The notes beneath the pieces were generated by a model. The model made no database searches, had not been told where the DNA came from, and worked only from the letters and a program-made list of their open reading frames with translations. Positions 55,453-64,000 of a stretch of DNA of 64,000 nt are shown piece after piece. The stretch spans positions 1-64,000 of the forward strand of contig CP002916.1 of NCBI GenBank assembly GCA_000350305.1, written 5' to 3'. The position numbers and the translations under genes are program-made. Source of the stretch: Thermoplasmatales archaeon BRNA1. Lineage in GTDB: Archaea > Thermoplasmatota > Thermoplasmata > Methanomassiliicoccales > Methanomethylophilaceae. Each line of letters begins with the position of its first letter. The stretch's first letter is position 1.

Positions 55453-56340
55453 ATGTCCGACATGGAGATCGCCGTTGGAATCTGCGCCTACAACGAGGAG
55501 CAGATCATCGAGAGGTCCATCCGCTCGGTCTACTCCCAGAAACTGTCCGGGGTGACCGTGAAGGAGGTCCTCGTCGTGTCCAGCGGAAGCACCGACAGGA
55601 CCGATGATATCGTGAGGAGGCTCTCTAACGAGTTCCCCAATCTGAAACTTTTCAGGCAGGAGAAGAGGGAGGGGAAGAACTCCGCCATCAACTGCTATCT
55701 GGACAACAAGACCTGCGACATCGTCGTCATGCTCAATGCCGACAACGCCTTCGGCACCGAGGATTCCCTCCAGAAGCTTGTCGAACCTCTGTTCGACGGG
55801 CACGTGGGGATCACCGGCGGACATCCGGTCCCGACCAACGACAAGACCACCAAGATCGGGTTCGCGGTGAACCTGATGTGGTGCATGCATCACCAGCTGG
55901 CGCTCCAGCACCCCAAGATCGGTGAGCTTATCGCTTTCAGGGACATCGGCACCCGTCTTCCCACCGACATGCAGTCGGACGAGGACATCATAAGGATGAG
56001 GATCGAGGATGCGGGGATGATCTGCGTGTACGTCCCCGACTGCATCGTCGTGAACAGGGGTCCGGAGACCGAGGAGGACTTCATCAAGCAGAGGGTCCGC
56101 GTCAACGTTGGCGAGTGCACGATGAAGAAGAAGTACGGCTACGAGATCCCTACCTGGAACAAGAAATACCTGGCCAAGGCCATGCTGGCCTCCGTCAGGG
56201 AACTGGGATTCCATCCTTTCAAGATGCTCTACACGGCGAAGCTCGAGAAGAGATGCCGCCGTATCGCCCAGGAGCACGTCGACAGGGGCGACGACAACAT
56301 GAGCGTCTGGGACAGGGTCGATTCCACCAAGAAGCTCTGA
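55453..56340 (+). CDS. family 2 glycosyltransferase
   Basis: 295 residues with the GT-A fold: EIAVGICAYNEEQIIERSIRS, VSSGSTDRTDD, and LNADNAF as the DxD equivalent. A later GHPVPTNDKT region and no membrane segments indicate a soluble enzyme acting at the cytoplasmic face. Donor and acceptor are unknown. It stands between a divergent GT2 gene and the CDP-alcohol transferase gene, in the surface-glycan region. Confidence 0.85.
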   Translation: MSDMEIAVGICAYNEEQIIERSIRSVYSQKLSGVTVKEVLVVSSGSTDRTDDIVRRLSNEFPNLKLFRQEKREGKNSAINCYLDNKTCDIVVMLNADNAFGTEDSLQKLVEPLFDGHVGITGGHPVPTNDKTTKIGFAVNLMWCMHHQLALQHPKIGELIAFRDIGTRLPTDMQSDEDIIRMRIEDAGMICVYVPDCIVVNRGPETEEDFIKQRVRVNVGECTMKKKYGYEIPTWNKKYLAKAMLASVRELGFHPFKMLYTAKLEKRCRRIAQEHVDRGDDNMSVWDRVDSTKKL

Positions 56341-56351
56341 GCCCGTCATCA

Positions 56352-56360
56352 TTTTTATAT
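56352..56360 (+). promoter_or_regulatory. promoter of the CDP-alcohol transferase-epimerase operon
   Basis: TTTTTATAT centred about 24 bases before ATG 56381, implying a leaderless transcript. Confidence 0.5.
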
Positions 56361-56380
56361 GGGACATTCATTGAAGAGCG

Positions 56381-57136
56381 ATGGACAAGGCTGACAAGCA
56401 GAGGCTGTGGGACTCGCTCGACCACAGTCCCAGCATCAATTTCTGCGACAGGTACGTCTACAATCCCATCGCATATGCCCTCCTCCTGGTGCTGGTTCGC
56501 ACGAGGGTCACCCCCAACCAGATCACCTACTTCTGGGGAGCGCTGATGCTGGTCTGCTCCATCGGATTCCTGTTCAACGACTATCTCCTGAACATCCTGT
56601 GCGGCATAGGATGGGTCGTGGCCTATGCCCTTGACTGTGCGGACGGTCCCCTCGCCAGATACACGGGGATCAAATCCGCCAGGGGAGACTACCAGGACGG
56701 GATCAACCACCGTTCCACGTTCCCGCTGATGATGTTCTTCATCGGATACGGTGCGTTCGTGGGCGGCAGGGCAGAGCTGTTCGGGTTCGACATCGACCCG
56801 ATGTACTACCTCTTCCTCGGATTCCTTGCAGGGATCAGCATGGTGGTCATCATCGACGCGGGGAGCGTCCACGACAGGGTGAACCCCATAGAGGGATTCA
56901 CCGCAAACGGAGGGTCGCTCGGGATTGAGGGCGAGAAGATGAAGAACAGGTCGCTGCTGAAGGCGGCCATGATGCTGAACCCCCTGGCGTTCACCAACAT
57001 GATGGTCCTCATCCCGGTATTCGCCGCCATAGACTGCCTGGATATTTTCATCATAATCTACGGCATCGCTTATCCTGTCGGCGCCTTCGTGAGATACATA
57101 TCGCTGCTGAGGAAGATCCCGGCACGCAAATCATGA
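56381..57136 (+). CDS. CDP-alcohol phosphotransferase with an altered last catalytic residue
   Basis: Membrane enzyme (251 residues, about six helices). The signature reads DCADGPLARYTGIKSARGD-YQDGINH: it keeps D-x2-DG-x2-AR-x8-G-x3-D, but the final Asp, the presumed catalytic base, is His. The soluble N-terminal segment (about 1-25) is longer than usual. It is followed by a sugar epimerase gene and lies near a TarI-like cytidylyltransferase. It may therefore transfer a polyol- or sugar-phosphate from a CDP-activated donor rather than make a phospholipid. Confidence 0.83.
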   Translation: MDKADKQRLWDSLDHSPSINFCDRYVYNPIAYALLLVLVRTRVTPNQITYFWGALMLVCSIGFLFNDYLLNILCGIGWVVAYALDCADGPLARYTGIKSARGDYQDGINHRSTFPLMMFFIGYGAFVGGRAELFGFDIDPMYYLFLGFLAGISMVVIIDAGSVHDRVNPIEGFTANGGSLGIEGEKMKNRSLLKAAMMLNPLAFTNMMVLIPVFAAIDCLDIFIIIYGIAYPVGAFVRYISLLRKIPARKS

Positions 57137-57146
57137 GGATGAGAAG

Positions 57147-58193
57147 ATGTTCTAGCCCACCCGCGAATACAGAGAGGACCTGGATTTCCTCATATCGAGG
57201 GATTATCCCTGGGGGAGGCTCAGCGGACAGAGGGTCCTCGTGACCGGGGCCACGGGTATGTTCGGATCGCTCCTTGCCGACGTTCTCCTGGGGAAGGCGG
57301 AGGAATACGGTTTCACAGTCGCGGCCTTGTCCCGTCACGGGAAGGCGATCGAGGAGAGATTCTCCGACTTTGTCGGGAAGGGTTATTTCGAGATAATCGA
57401 GCAGGATGTCAACATGCCATTCGCCGACAGAGGCGTCTTCGACTCCATCTTTGAATGTGCCAGCAACACCTGCCCAGAGCAGTATGCGGGGGATCCGATA
57501 GGCACCGTTATGACGAACATCTCGGGGCTGAAGAACTCCCTCGACGTGTTCTCCGGAGAGAAGGGCGGCAGATTCGTGTTCACGTCCTCGGTCGAGATCT
57601 ACGGTCAGAACCGCGGGGACGTTGGGAAATTCTCCGAGGATTACTGCGGATATATCGACTGCAACACCGTGCGCGCGGGGTACAACGAATCGAAGCGCGC
57701 CGGCGAATCACTCTGTCAGGCATACGGCGCGGTGAAGGACATCGATTTCATCATACCCCGCATCAGCCGTTCTTACGGCCCCACTCTCAGGGATTCGGAC
57801 AACAAGGCCCTGTCGCAGTTCATCAGGAACGCGGTCAGTGGCGAGGATATAGTCCTCAAGAGCGCCGGCACCCAGCTCTACTCCTACGTTTACTCGGCGG
57901 ATGCCGTCGATGCGATACTGTTCCTGTTCTTCAACGGGATCAGAGGGGAGGCATACAACGTGTCCGGGAGGGAACCGAACCTCACGCTGAAGGAGATCGC
58001 AGAGGCCCTCGCGGACATCGCGGGAACCCAGCTGAGATTCGAGCAGGTAAGCGAAGAGGAGAACAGGGGATACTCCAAAGCGACAACCGCCGTGCTGGAC
58101 ATTTCAAAGATCAAGAAACTCGGATGGGAACCCAGATTCGGTATGGAAGAGGGTCTCAGGCGGGCGGTATCTTCTTTTTGTGAATGTCGTTGA
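57147..58193 (+). CDS. NAD-dependent sugar epimerase/dehydratase with TAG at codon 3
   Basis: Extended SDR enzyme (348 residues) with VLVTGATGMFGSLL for NAD binding, the Ser in FTSSVEIYG, and a YNESK catalytic pair. The frame is open through TAG 57153 back to ATG 57147 (ATG TTC TAG). The encoded start (EYREDLDFLISRDYPWGRLSGQ) matches the N-terminal extension common in this subfamily. No ATG, GTG or TTG lies between the TAG and GTG 57240, which begins inside the NAD-binding strand. Translation through the TAG is the best explanation. Confidence 0.82.
57153..57155 (+). other. in-frame TAG at codon 3 of an epimerase gene, predicted pyrrolysine codon
   Basis: ATG TTC TAG CCC ACC; the downstream N-terminal extension is family-like and has no alternative start. 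Confidence 0.6.
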
Positions 58194-58878
58194 ACTCGAG
58201 CATCAGCCTGATATAATCCAGGTCCTCGAGCATGGTGACCTTGAGGTTGTATACCGATCCCCTGGAGAAGAAGATCCTTCCGCCCATCTCCATGTAGAGG
58301 GTGTTGGCGTAGACCGAATCGGTGATACCCTGCTTGTAGGCCTGCTCGTACTTGGAGAGGATGTCCCCGTACCTGTAGGCCTGCGGGGTCTGGACGCGCA
58401 TGACGTCCGAGCGGTCTATGTTGACGTTGCCGCTGATTCCGTCATTGGTCCTGACGATGGTTTCCTGCATTGCGACACTCGAGCAGGCGTTGCCGTGCTT
58501 CTTGCAGATGTAGATGCAGTCGTCCACAATGTCCTCGGAGATGAGGGGCCTAACGGCATCGTGGATGATGACCATGTCGTCCTCGTGCATCACGTCGGCG
58601 ATGCCTCTGAGGCCGTTGTATGTCGATTCCATGCCGTTCTTCCCGCCGGGGATCACATGGGTGAGCTTGGTGTAGTTGTACTTCTCCTTGATCTCGGAGA
58701 GCCTCTCCTCCCAGGTGTGCAGGCACACGACCGCGATCCTGTCCACGTACTGGTTGTTCTGGAAGTAATCCAGGGCGTAGGCTATGATGGGCTTGCCCTT
58801 GATTTCCAGGAACTGCTTGGGCGTCGGGTCTCCGACTCTCTTGCCGATTCCGCCGGCCAAGAGTATCGCGGTAATCAT
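58156..58878 (-). CDS. IspD/TarI-family cytidylyltransferase
   Basis: CTP-dependent nucleotidyltransferase (240 residues) activating a polyol or sugar phosphate. The signature AILLAGGIGKRVGDPTPKQF and the HDAVRPLI and VQTPQAYRY motifs are intact. Archaea make isoprenoids by the mevalonate route, so the IspD role is unlikely. TarI-like activation (ribitol-, glycerol- or other polyol phosphate) fits the nearby CDP-alcohol phosphotransferase. It overlaps the convergent epimerase gene by 38 bases. Confidence 0.87.
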   Translation of the reverse strand: MITAILLAGGIGKRVGDPTPKQFLEIKGKPIIAYALDYFQNNQYVDRIAVVCLHTWEERLSEIKEKYNYTKLTHVIPGGKNGMESTYNGLRGIADVMHEDDMVIIHDAVRPLISEDIVDDCIYICKKHGNACSSVAMQETIVRTNDGISGNVNIDRSDVMRVQTPQAYRYGDILSKYEQAYKQGITDSVYANTLYMEMGGRIFFSRGSVYNLKVTMLEDLDYIRLMLEFNDIHKKKIPPA

Positions 58879-58898
58879 GCCCTATGGTATCGTAAGGG

Positions 58899-58912
58899 CG
58901 GTTAAATAACCG
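58899..58912. promoter_or_regulatory. inverted repeat at the cytidylyltransferase promoter
   Basis: CGGTTA-AA-TAACCG lies about 20 bases upstream of the leftward cytidylyltransferase start and overlaps an AT-rich core that may serve as TATA; a possible operator. Confidence 0.4.
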
Positions 58913-59088
58913 ACTGAATGCTTTTCCGGAACAGACGGCAATTTTTCGCAGTCGATGTTCAAAATTGGACGTATTTGATGATAAATCGGGCATTCCGTAA
59001 GAATGAGTCATCGTTTCGGGTCCGGACGCACTTAGCCAAAATACATAATGCATCCCTACGTTGTATCCCCATCAACGGAAGGTTCCAA

Positions 59089-60654
59089 ATGGATCTGACG
59101 AAGGCATTATCGAGGACGTACGAATCCATCGACAGGCACCTGTGTTCCCTGAAGCACCCGGTGCTTACGGTTCTGATAATAGGCCTGGTCCTCAGGATCC
59201 TGTTCCTTCCTCTGACCAACGTCGATTCCTGGGGATGGTACCGCACCGGGGAGAACATCGTGTCGGGGGACGGGTTCTATGCGAGGTCGGGATACAATTA
59301 CGGTCCCGCATTTGGATACCTGGTGAGCGTCTCCCTGATGATCGGGACGCAACTGTTCGGGGTCGGGACGTTCTCCGGACAGAGCGATGCGATGATCCCT
59401 CTGCAGTCGCTGTTCGATTTCACGCCGGCGCTCCAGACCATAGGGTTCCTTGCCAGTTTCAAGTTCATGATGGTCGTCGGGGACGTCCTCTGTGCGTTCC
59501 TGGTCCGGTGGATGGTGGCGAAACTTACGGACGACCAGAGCAAGGGGGACGTGGCCTTCGCGCTCATATTCCTCTCTCCCATAATACTCGTGGAATCCAG
59601 CATCCACGGCATGTTCGACATTTACTGCGGACTGCTAGCACTTATATCGGTATACTTCGCAGCCAGGGAGAAGTACTACCTCGCCGGGCTCTCTCTCGGT
59701 ATCGCCACGCTGATGAAGATATTCCCGGTGTACCTGTTCCCCATCCTTCTTGCGTTCCTGCTGAAGCAGAACAGGGGGGACAGCAGGGCGATTGTTAACG
59801 GGGTGTTCATGGCGGTCCTGGGGGTGCTTTCAGCCTTCTTCCTCCTCTATTACCCGCAGCTTCTGGACGGTACGTTCTCGGACACATGGGCATTCCTGTT
59901 CGGAAGGGTGGACAGTGCAGGGGGAATCGTGGGGAAGTTCGCCGGACACATCCCCGAGTTAGCAGTCGGAGCAATCGTATTGGTTGCGATAATCATCTAT
60001 ATCTACAGGCGCGGTGTCGGAAAGGTGGAGATACACCTCTCGTCGATGCAGGCCATTGCCGTCATGGCGCTCATGGTGCTCGCGGTGTTCGCGGGACTGG
60101 TTTTCGTGAACGGCGGGGTGGAGAACATGTTCTCCGATCTCTTCCACACCAGCTACATAGTCGGTATCGGGATGCAGGGTCTGGCACTCATCGTGTCGTT
60201 CTATCTGGCACACAAGCTGTACTATTCGGAACTGGAGGACCAGACCAAACTCGTCATGATGGTCGGCACCTTGGCCGTCGCCACCGGTTTCCTTTGGGTC
60301 CCCATGCCGGAGTATCTCATCCTCCTGCTTCCGCTGATATGCGTGTACGCGATGGTGTATGACAGGAGATATCTGACCCCCTTCCTGCTCATATCATTCG
60401 GTGCAGCCTTCTTCATCATCATGGTGGAGGGGCCGGCCGCGCTGTTCGTCTCGGTGGCCCAGTACACCGATCTCATCAGCATCGACACCGTTGTGGACCT
60501 GGTCAAGGCATACGTCTCCGGTCCGGGTATCGGCGATTACAGCTTACTGCAGGTGACGTTCTGCATAATCGGTGCCGCACTGCAGCTTATCGGGACCATC
60601 CTCCTGTTCGTGTATCGTTTCAGACCGTTCCGTTTGGAGGAGCACAGGATATGA
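59089..60654 (+). CDS. polytopic GT-C type glycosyltransferase
   Basis: 521 residues with about ten to twelve membrane helices. The first external loop carries Asp and aromatic residues (NVDSWGWYRTGENI), as in GT-C enzymes using lipid-linked sugars (GT39/GT87-like). It probably adds a sugar on the outer face of the membrane. ATG 59089 is chosen. A longer frame begins at 58918, but its extra 57 residues look non-coding. It overlaps the next gene by 4 bases. Confidence 0.8.
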   Translation: MDLTKALSRTYESIDRHLCSLKHPVLTVLIIGLVLRILFLPLTNVDSWGWYRTGENIVSGDGFYARSGYNYGPAFGYLVSVSLMIGTQLFGVGTFSGQSDAMIPLQSLFDFTPALQTIGFLASFKFMMVVGDVLCAFLVRWMVAKLTDDQSKGDVAFALIFLSPIILVESSIHGMFDIYCGLLALISVYFAAREKYYLAGLSLGIATLMKIFPVYLFPILLAFLLKQNRGDSRAIVNGVFMAVLGVLSAFFLLYYPQLLDGTFSDTWAFLFGRVDSAGGIVGKFAGHIPELAVGAIVLVAIIIYIYRRGVGKVEIHLSSMQAIAVMALMVLAVFAGLVFVNGGVENMFSDLFHTSYIVGIGMQGLALIVSFYLAHKLYYSELEDQTKLVMMVGTLAVATGFLWVPMPEYLILLLPLICVYAMVYDRRYLTPFLLISFGAAFFIIMVEGPAALFVSVAQYTDLISIDTVVDLVKAYVSGPGIGDYSLLQVTFCIIGAALQLIGTILLFVYRFRPFRLEEHRI

Positions 60655-61637
60655 AGCTCGAAACACCGCATCTCATCCTCGTCATAGTGGTAATCCTCCT
60701 TGCCGCAGGGTCCCTGCTGGCGTATCCACTCAATCCCAGCGATTTCGATGCAAAGGCGCACTCTGACGGTTCCGTGATCACCGTGGATATGCACTCGTCC
60801 ATGGAGTCTGATTACGTCATATGTGCGGTGAACCTCAATTCCCCCGTGGAGCGCGAGGTCCTGCTGTATCTGGATGACTCTTACGCATCCCCGGCGGGAC
60901 ACGATGACGATCTCTCGCAGAAGAAGGAGCTCGAGGCCCAGCTCAAGTATGTGGGAGTGAAGTTCAGGACGATCGATGCCGAAGGCCTGAAGGAGGTCCT
61001 TTCCGACACGGCATCTGCGTCTAAGAGGTCGGTCGTGTTCTTCTCCGGCGCTCTTCCCTGCAACGTGTACGCGTTCAACGGGGAGATCTTCACCCTCGAC
61101 CTCCTCAAGCCGTGGATGGAGAGCGGCGGGATAGCCTACTGGTATGCTTACGAGAGGTTCGGATACTATTCCGCACCTCTCGAGAAGGATTTTAACGGCT
61201 GGTCCGGACAGCCCCTCCACCTGAGTTTCTCGGAATTCGGATTGTCTTTCAGGGACACCAGGGAGGACGCGGACGACAGGTCGGACATTAGTTCCCTCTT
61301 GGGGATAACCCAGAACCAGGTCGAGTCACGCGCTCCCGTGGCATCTCTCAACGTAACAAACCTGGGATACCTCTCGGATGACGGACGCTGCAGCATGGGA
61401 TTCGCCAAGTACGGTTCGGGAGGCATACTGATCAACGGAGGCGAGTGGACCAAGGACATGAGCTTCGCCAAGATCATCGCCAGCCAAGTCTGCGACTGGA
61501 CCTCCCTGGATCCGGCATGTTCCGTCGGTTCCTTCAAGGGCGATCGCCAGATAACGTTCGATACCGCCGCCGATGCCGTATACGTGTATTTCGGGACCAT
61601 CACGCCGAGGTATGCGGACTTATTCCTTCTCGGCTGA
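60651..61637 (+). CDS. secreted or membrane-anchored protein of unknown function
   Basis: 328 residues. It has an N-terminal hydrophobic anchor (LILVIVVILLAAGSLLAY, about 8-25) and an otherwise soluble exterior. An alpha/beta pattern (VVFFSGALPCNVYAF, GSGGILINGGEWTKDMSF) recalls ThuA/glutaminase-like Rossmann folds, but I see no catalytic set. It is translationally coupled to the GT-C gene, so it is likely a partner in glycan transfer or display. It overlaps the convergent GT4 gene by 18 bases. Confidence 0.75.
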   Translation: MKLETPHLILVIVVILLAAGSLLAYPLNPSDFDAKAHSDGSVITVDMHSSMESDYVICAVNLNSPVEREVLLYLDDSYASPAGHDDDLSQKKELEAQLKYVGVKFRTIDAEGLKEVLSDTASASKRSVVFFSGALPCNVYAFNGEIFTLDLLKPWMESGGIAYWYAYERFGYYSAPLEKDFNGWSGQPLHLSFSEFGLSFRDTREDADDRSDISSLLGITQNQVESRAPVASLNVTNLGYLSDDGRCSMGFAKYGSGGILINGGEWTKDMSFAKIIASQVCDWTSLDPACSVGSFKGDRQITFDTAADAVYVYFGTITPRYADLFLLG

Positions 61638-62762
61638 TTTCATGGCGATGGCATCGGCGTAGAGCTGGTGCATCTTCTCCTTGTAGGCCTCGTAAGAATA
61701 GGGCTCAAGGGTCTTCATGGCATTCTCTTTCAGGGAAGTGCCAGATGCGAAACATTTGTTCACGGCCTCGACGATGTCGTCAGGCGAATCGCCGAACAGG
61801 AAACCGTTGTATCCGTCGGTCATGTAGTCCCTGAGGGCCCTTGCATCGGAGCATGCCACGGGGAGTCCGCAGGCGAGCGCGTGGAGGACGGTGAGGCACT
61901 CGGTCTCCCAGCGGGAGGCCATTATGCAGATGTCCCCGGCGCCGTAGTATTCGGTGAGTTCCTCGTCGGGGACGAATCCAGCGAAGACGACCCTGTCCTC
62001 GACGCCGAGTTCCTTAGCCTGCTGTTTCAGGGGTTCCATGGCCGGACCTTTTCCGACCACCAGGAGGACGATGTCCTCGTCGAGCCTCGGCATGATCTCC
62101 ACGATGCGGTTTATCTCCTTCTCGAAGGAGACCCTTCCGACATGGACCATGACCCTCTTGCCTTGGAGACAGTGCCTCTCCCTGATCCTGGAGCCGTCGG
62201 CGGGTTTGAAGCGGTTGGTGTCGACGGGTGTGGGAATGGCGCGGATCTCCTTGGTGATGCCGTTGGCGCGGAGCTCTTCGGCAGTATCCTTGGACGGGGT
62301 GACAATAATATCGATCCATTTGGATAGCTGGCGGAAATAGATCCAGGAAAGCTTCACCCCGAGGTTCTTGGGAATCTTGATCGGGGAATAGTACTGAAGG
62401 GCGTCTCCGCCGAGGGTGTGGAATGTGCAGATTACGGGGATGCCGAGCCTATGGGCGGCGATCACTCCCTTCAGGGTCATGAGGGTGTAGCCCTGGGCGT
62501 GCATGACGTCCGCACCCATGTTCTTCAGGATCCTCTTGGTGTGGGAGGGGAAGATAGGGACGAAGTATCCCTCGTATGTACTGAGTTTGATGGATTTGCA
62601 ATAGTGGACGTTGGGGCGGTGGTCCGCCGCGTTCCCCGAATCCGGGGCGACAATCTCGGCGGAGTATTCACCATCGTTGAGCAGTTCCTCCATGATGTCG
62701 ACGCACGCGATGACGCCGTCCATGTGCGGATGGTAACTGTCGGTCACTATTGCGATCTTCAT
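61620..62762 (-). CDS. family 4 glycosyltransferase
   Basis: GT-B fold retaining transferase (380 residues). The N-terminal IAIVTDSYHPHMDGV and HAQGYTLM, the donor-site HVGRVSFEKEI and the E-x7-E region (SRWETECLTVLHALACGLPV) are typical. It resembles archaeal and bacterial glycolipid or mannosyl transferases. It ends in TAA and begins 2 nt after the ahcY stop, so it may be read from the ahcY transcript. Confidence 0.9.
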   Translation of the reverse strand: MKIAIVTDSYHPHMDGVIACVDIMEELLNDGEYSAEIVAPDSGNAADHRPNVHYCKSIKLSTYEGYFVPIFPSHTKRILKNMGADVMHAQGYTLMTLKGVIAAHRLGIPVICTFHTLGGDALQYYSPIKIPKNLGVKLSWIYFRQLSKWIDIIVTPSKDTAEELRANGITKEIRAIPTPVDTNRFKPADGSRIRERHCLQGKRVMVHVGRVSFEKEINRIVEIMPRLDEDIVLLVVGKGPAMEPLKQQAKELGVEDRVVFAGFVPDEELTEYYGAGDICIMASRWETECLTVLHALACGLPVACSDARALRDYMTDGYNGFLFGDSPDDIVEAVNKCFASGTSLKENAMKTLEPYSYEAYKEKMHQLYADAIAMKSAEKE

Positions 62763-62764
62763 TC

Positions 62765-64000
62765 TCAGGTTCCTTCCTGCCAGCTGTGGATGTAGTTGTA
62801 CTGCTCCTCGGTGAAGGAATCGATCTCGATGCCGAGGGTCCTCAGCTTGATTCTGGCGAGCTCGTTGTCGATCTCGTCGGGGACGGGGATGACCTGGTTG
62901 GACAGCTTGTCGTGGTTCTCGACCATGTAGACGATGGCCATCGCCTGGGTGGAGAAGCTGGTGTCCATGATCTCGGCGGGGTGTCCCTGTCCTGCGGCGA
63001 GGTTCATCAGCCTTCCCTCTCCGATGAGGTACAGCTTCCTGCCGTCTTTGAGGGTGTAGCAGTCGATGAAGTCCCTGACGGGCTCCTTGGAGACGGAGAT
63101 CTCGTTGAGATCCTTCTTGGAGATCTCGTTGTCGAAGTGTCCGGCATTGCCCATGACGCATCCGTCCTTCATGTTGAGGAAGTCCTCCTTGGTGACGATG
63201 TCCTTGCATCCGGTGACGGTAAGGACGATGTCGGCGTTCCTGACGGCCTCCCTCATGGGTTTGACCTCGAAACCGTCCATCCTCGCCTCGATCGCCTTGA
63301 CGGGGTCGACCTCGGTGACGGTGACGAGGGCTCCGAGACCCTTGGACCTCATGGCGACTCCCTTCCCGCACCATCCGTAGCCGGCGACTACGACGTTCTT
63401 TCCCGCGACGATGAGGTTGGTGGCGTTCATCCATCCGTCGAAGACGGACTGCCCGGTCCCGTAGCGGTTGTCGAAGAGGTACTTCATCTTGGAGTCGTTG
63501 ACGTCCATGACGGGGAACTCGAGCTTTTTGTCGGCAGCCATGGCTTTGAGTCTGACGATGCCGGTGGTGGTCTCCTCGTTCCCTCCCTTGATGTTGGAGA
63601 GGGCATCCCTGCGGGAGGTGTGCGCCATGGTGATGAGGTCCGCACCGTCGTCGATGACGAAGTCTGGCTTCATGTCGAGGACGCTGTTGAGGTTGGCGTA
63701 GTACTCCTCGTCGCTCTCGAACTTCTTGGCGTAGACCTTGAGTCCGAACTCCTCGCGGAGGGCGGCAGCGACCGAGTCGTCGGTGGACAGGGGGTTGCAG
63801 CTTGCGAGCCTGATCTCCGCGCCCGCGTTGGCGAGGGTGACGGCAAGCATTCCGGTCTTGGCCTCGGTGTGGAGGGCCATTCCGATCTTGAGGCCGGCAA
63901 GGGGCTGTTCCTTGCGGAATTTTTTATCGATCTCCTGGATCACGGGCATGTGCTCGTAGGCCCAGTGGAGCCTGAGACTTCCTTTCTTTACGAGTTCGTC
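62765..64000 (-). CDS. ahcY: S-adenosylhomocysteine hydrolase (5' end beyond the window)
   Basis: NAD-dependent cleavage of S-adenosylhomocysteine to adenosine and homocysteine, recycling the product of methyl transfer. 411 residues are visible. The NAD-binding loop is AGYGWCGKGVA, and NDSKMKYLFDNRYGTGQS carries the active-site Lys/Asp. The start codon is outside: the frame is open to the edge and encodes the conserved GSLRLHWAYEHMPV, so the internal ATG at 63949 is not the start. Confidence 0.95.
   Translation of the reverse strand, partial: DELVKKGSLRLHWAYEHMPVIQEIDKKFRKEQPLAGLKIGMALHTEAKTGMLAVTLANAGAEIRLASCNPLSTDDSVAAALREEFGLKVYAKKFESDEEYYANLNSVLDMKPDFVIDDGADLITMAHTSRRDALSNIKGGNEETTTGIVRLKAMAADKKLEFPVMDVNDSKMKYLFDNRYGTGQSVFDGWMNATNLIVAGKNVVVAGYGWCGKGVAMRSKGLGALVTVTEVDPVKAIEARMDGFEVKPMREAVRNADIVLTVTGCKDIVTKEDFLNMKDGCVMGNAGHFDNEISKKDLNEISVSKEPVRDFIDCYTLKDGRKLYLIGEGRLMNLAAGQGHPAEIMDTSFSTQAMAIVYMVENHDKLSNQVIPVPDEIDNELARIKLRTLGIEIDSFTEEQYNYIHSWQEGT

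Noticed and set aside
57134-57237. Alternative frame ATGAGGATGAGAAGATGT as a small gene before the epimerase
   Set aside because: The product has no coding character and overlaps the conserved epimerase extension in another frame.
58156-58878. IspD as evidence of a MEP isoprenoid pathway
   Set aside because: Archaea use mevalonate and no other MEP gene is present; the neighbourhood is glycan synthesis, so a TarI-like role is preferred.

Overview
The window is archaeal DNA, most likely from a methanogen of the order Methanomassiliicoccales (class Thermoplasmata). It carries Orc1/Cdc6, the small subunit of DNA polymerase D, primase large subunit, TFB, Spt5, Gar1, EndA, a complete A-type ATP synthase operon, Cdc48 and archaeal ribosomal stalk proteins. 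The sequence is GC-rich with strong third-position G/C bias. Nearly every gene ends in TGA and a few end in TAA. TAG is almost absent as a stop, yet it occurs inside the reading frame of three otherwise intact genes (priL, a family 2 glycosyltransferase and an NAD-dependent sugar epimerase). That is the pattern expected of an organism that reads amber codons as pyrrolysine. The order-level assignment is inference; no pyl or methanogenesis gene lies in the window.

Layout. 1-2.7 kb: cdc6/orc1, archaeal signal peptidase, dCMP deaminase. 2.9-11.5 kb: ATP synthase operon H-I-K-E-C-F-A-B-D, followed by an overlapping 49-residue membrane protein that is easily missed. 11.6-21 kb: PolD small subunit, carbonic anhydrase, an RNA-binding UPF0201 protein, a TIM-barrel isomerase, a CPBP protease with zinc ribbons, a COG1395-type regulator, Hsp20, and Cdc48 with a winged-helix regulator. 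21-28 kb: ABC exporter, TrpB2, and a very large secreted surface protein. 28-35 kb: EndA, TFB-Gar1, PurE, split GMP synthase, MarR and UPF0147. 35-39 kb: SecE-Spt5-L11 and L1-L10-L12, each with structured leaders. 39-47 kb: a ribbon-helix-helix protein with a divergent FtsZ-like GTPase, TrmJ, a PfkB kinase, AK6, an archaetidyl-type transferase, priL with an internal TAG, a deletion remnant of a DUF4143 ATPase, and a radical SAM protein. 47-50 kb: malic enzyme, EF-1 beta with its zinc-ribbon partner, and DUF89.

49.8-62.8 kb is a surface-glycan region. It has a four-gene GDP-D,D-heptose-like pathway (nucleotidyltransferase, GHMP kinase, GmhB phosphatase, GmhA isomerase) and, after ilvN-ilvE, glycosyltransferases of families GT2, GT-C and GT4. 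It also has a CDP-alcohol phosphotransferase next to a sugar epimerase and an IspD/TarI-type cytidylyltransferase, plus a secreted protein of unknown function. Together these suggest a heptose-containing glycan, perhaps with polyol-phosphate parts. The window ends inside S-adenosylhomocysteine hydrolase.

Two genome-scale signals stand out. One is the internal TAG codons. The other is a dispersed oriented 9-mer, WGTGCCAGA: I counted 22 copies by eye on the two strands, against about one expected from base composition. No CRISPR array, insertion sequence, rRNA or tRNA gene was recognised.
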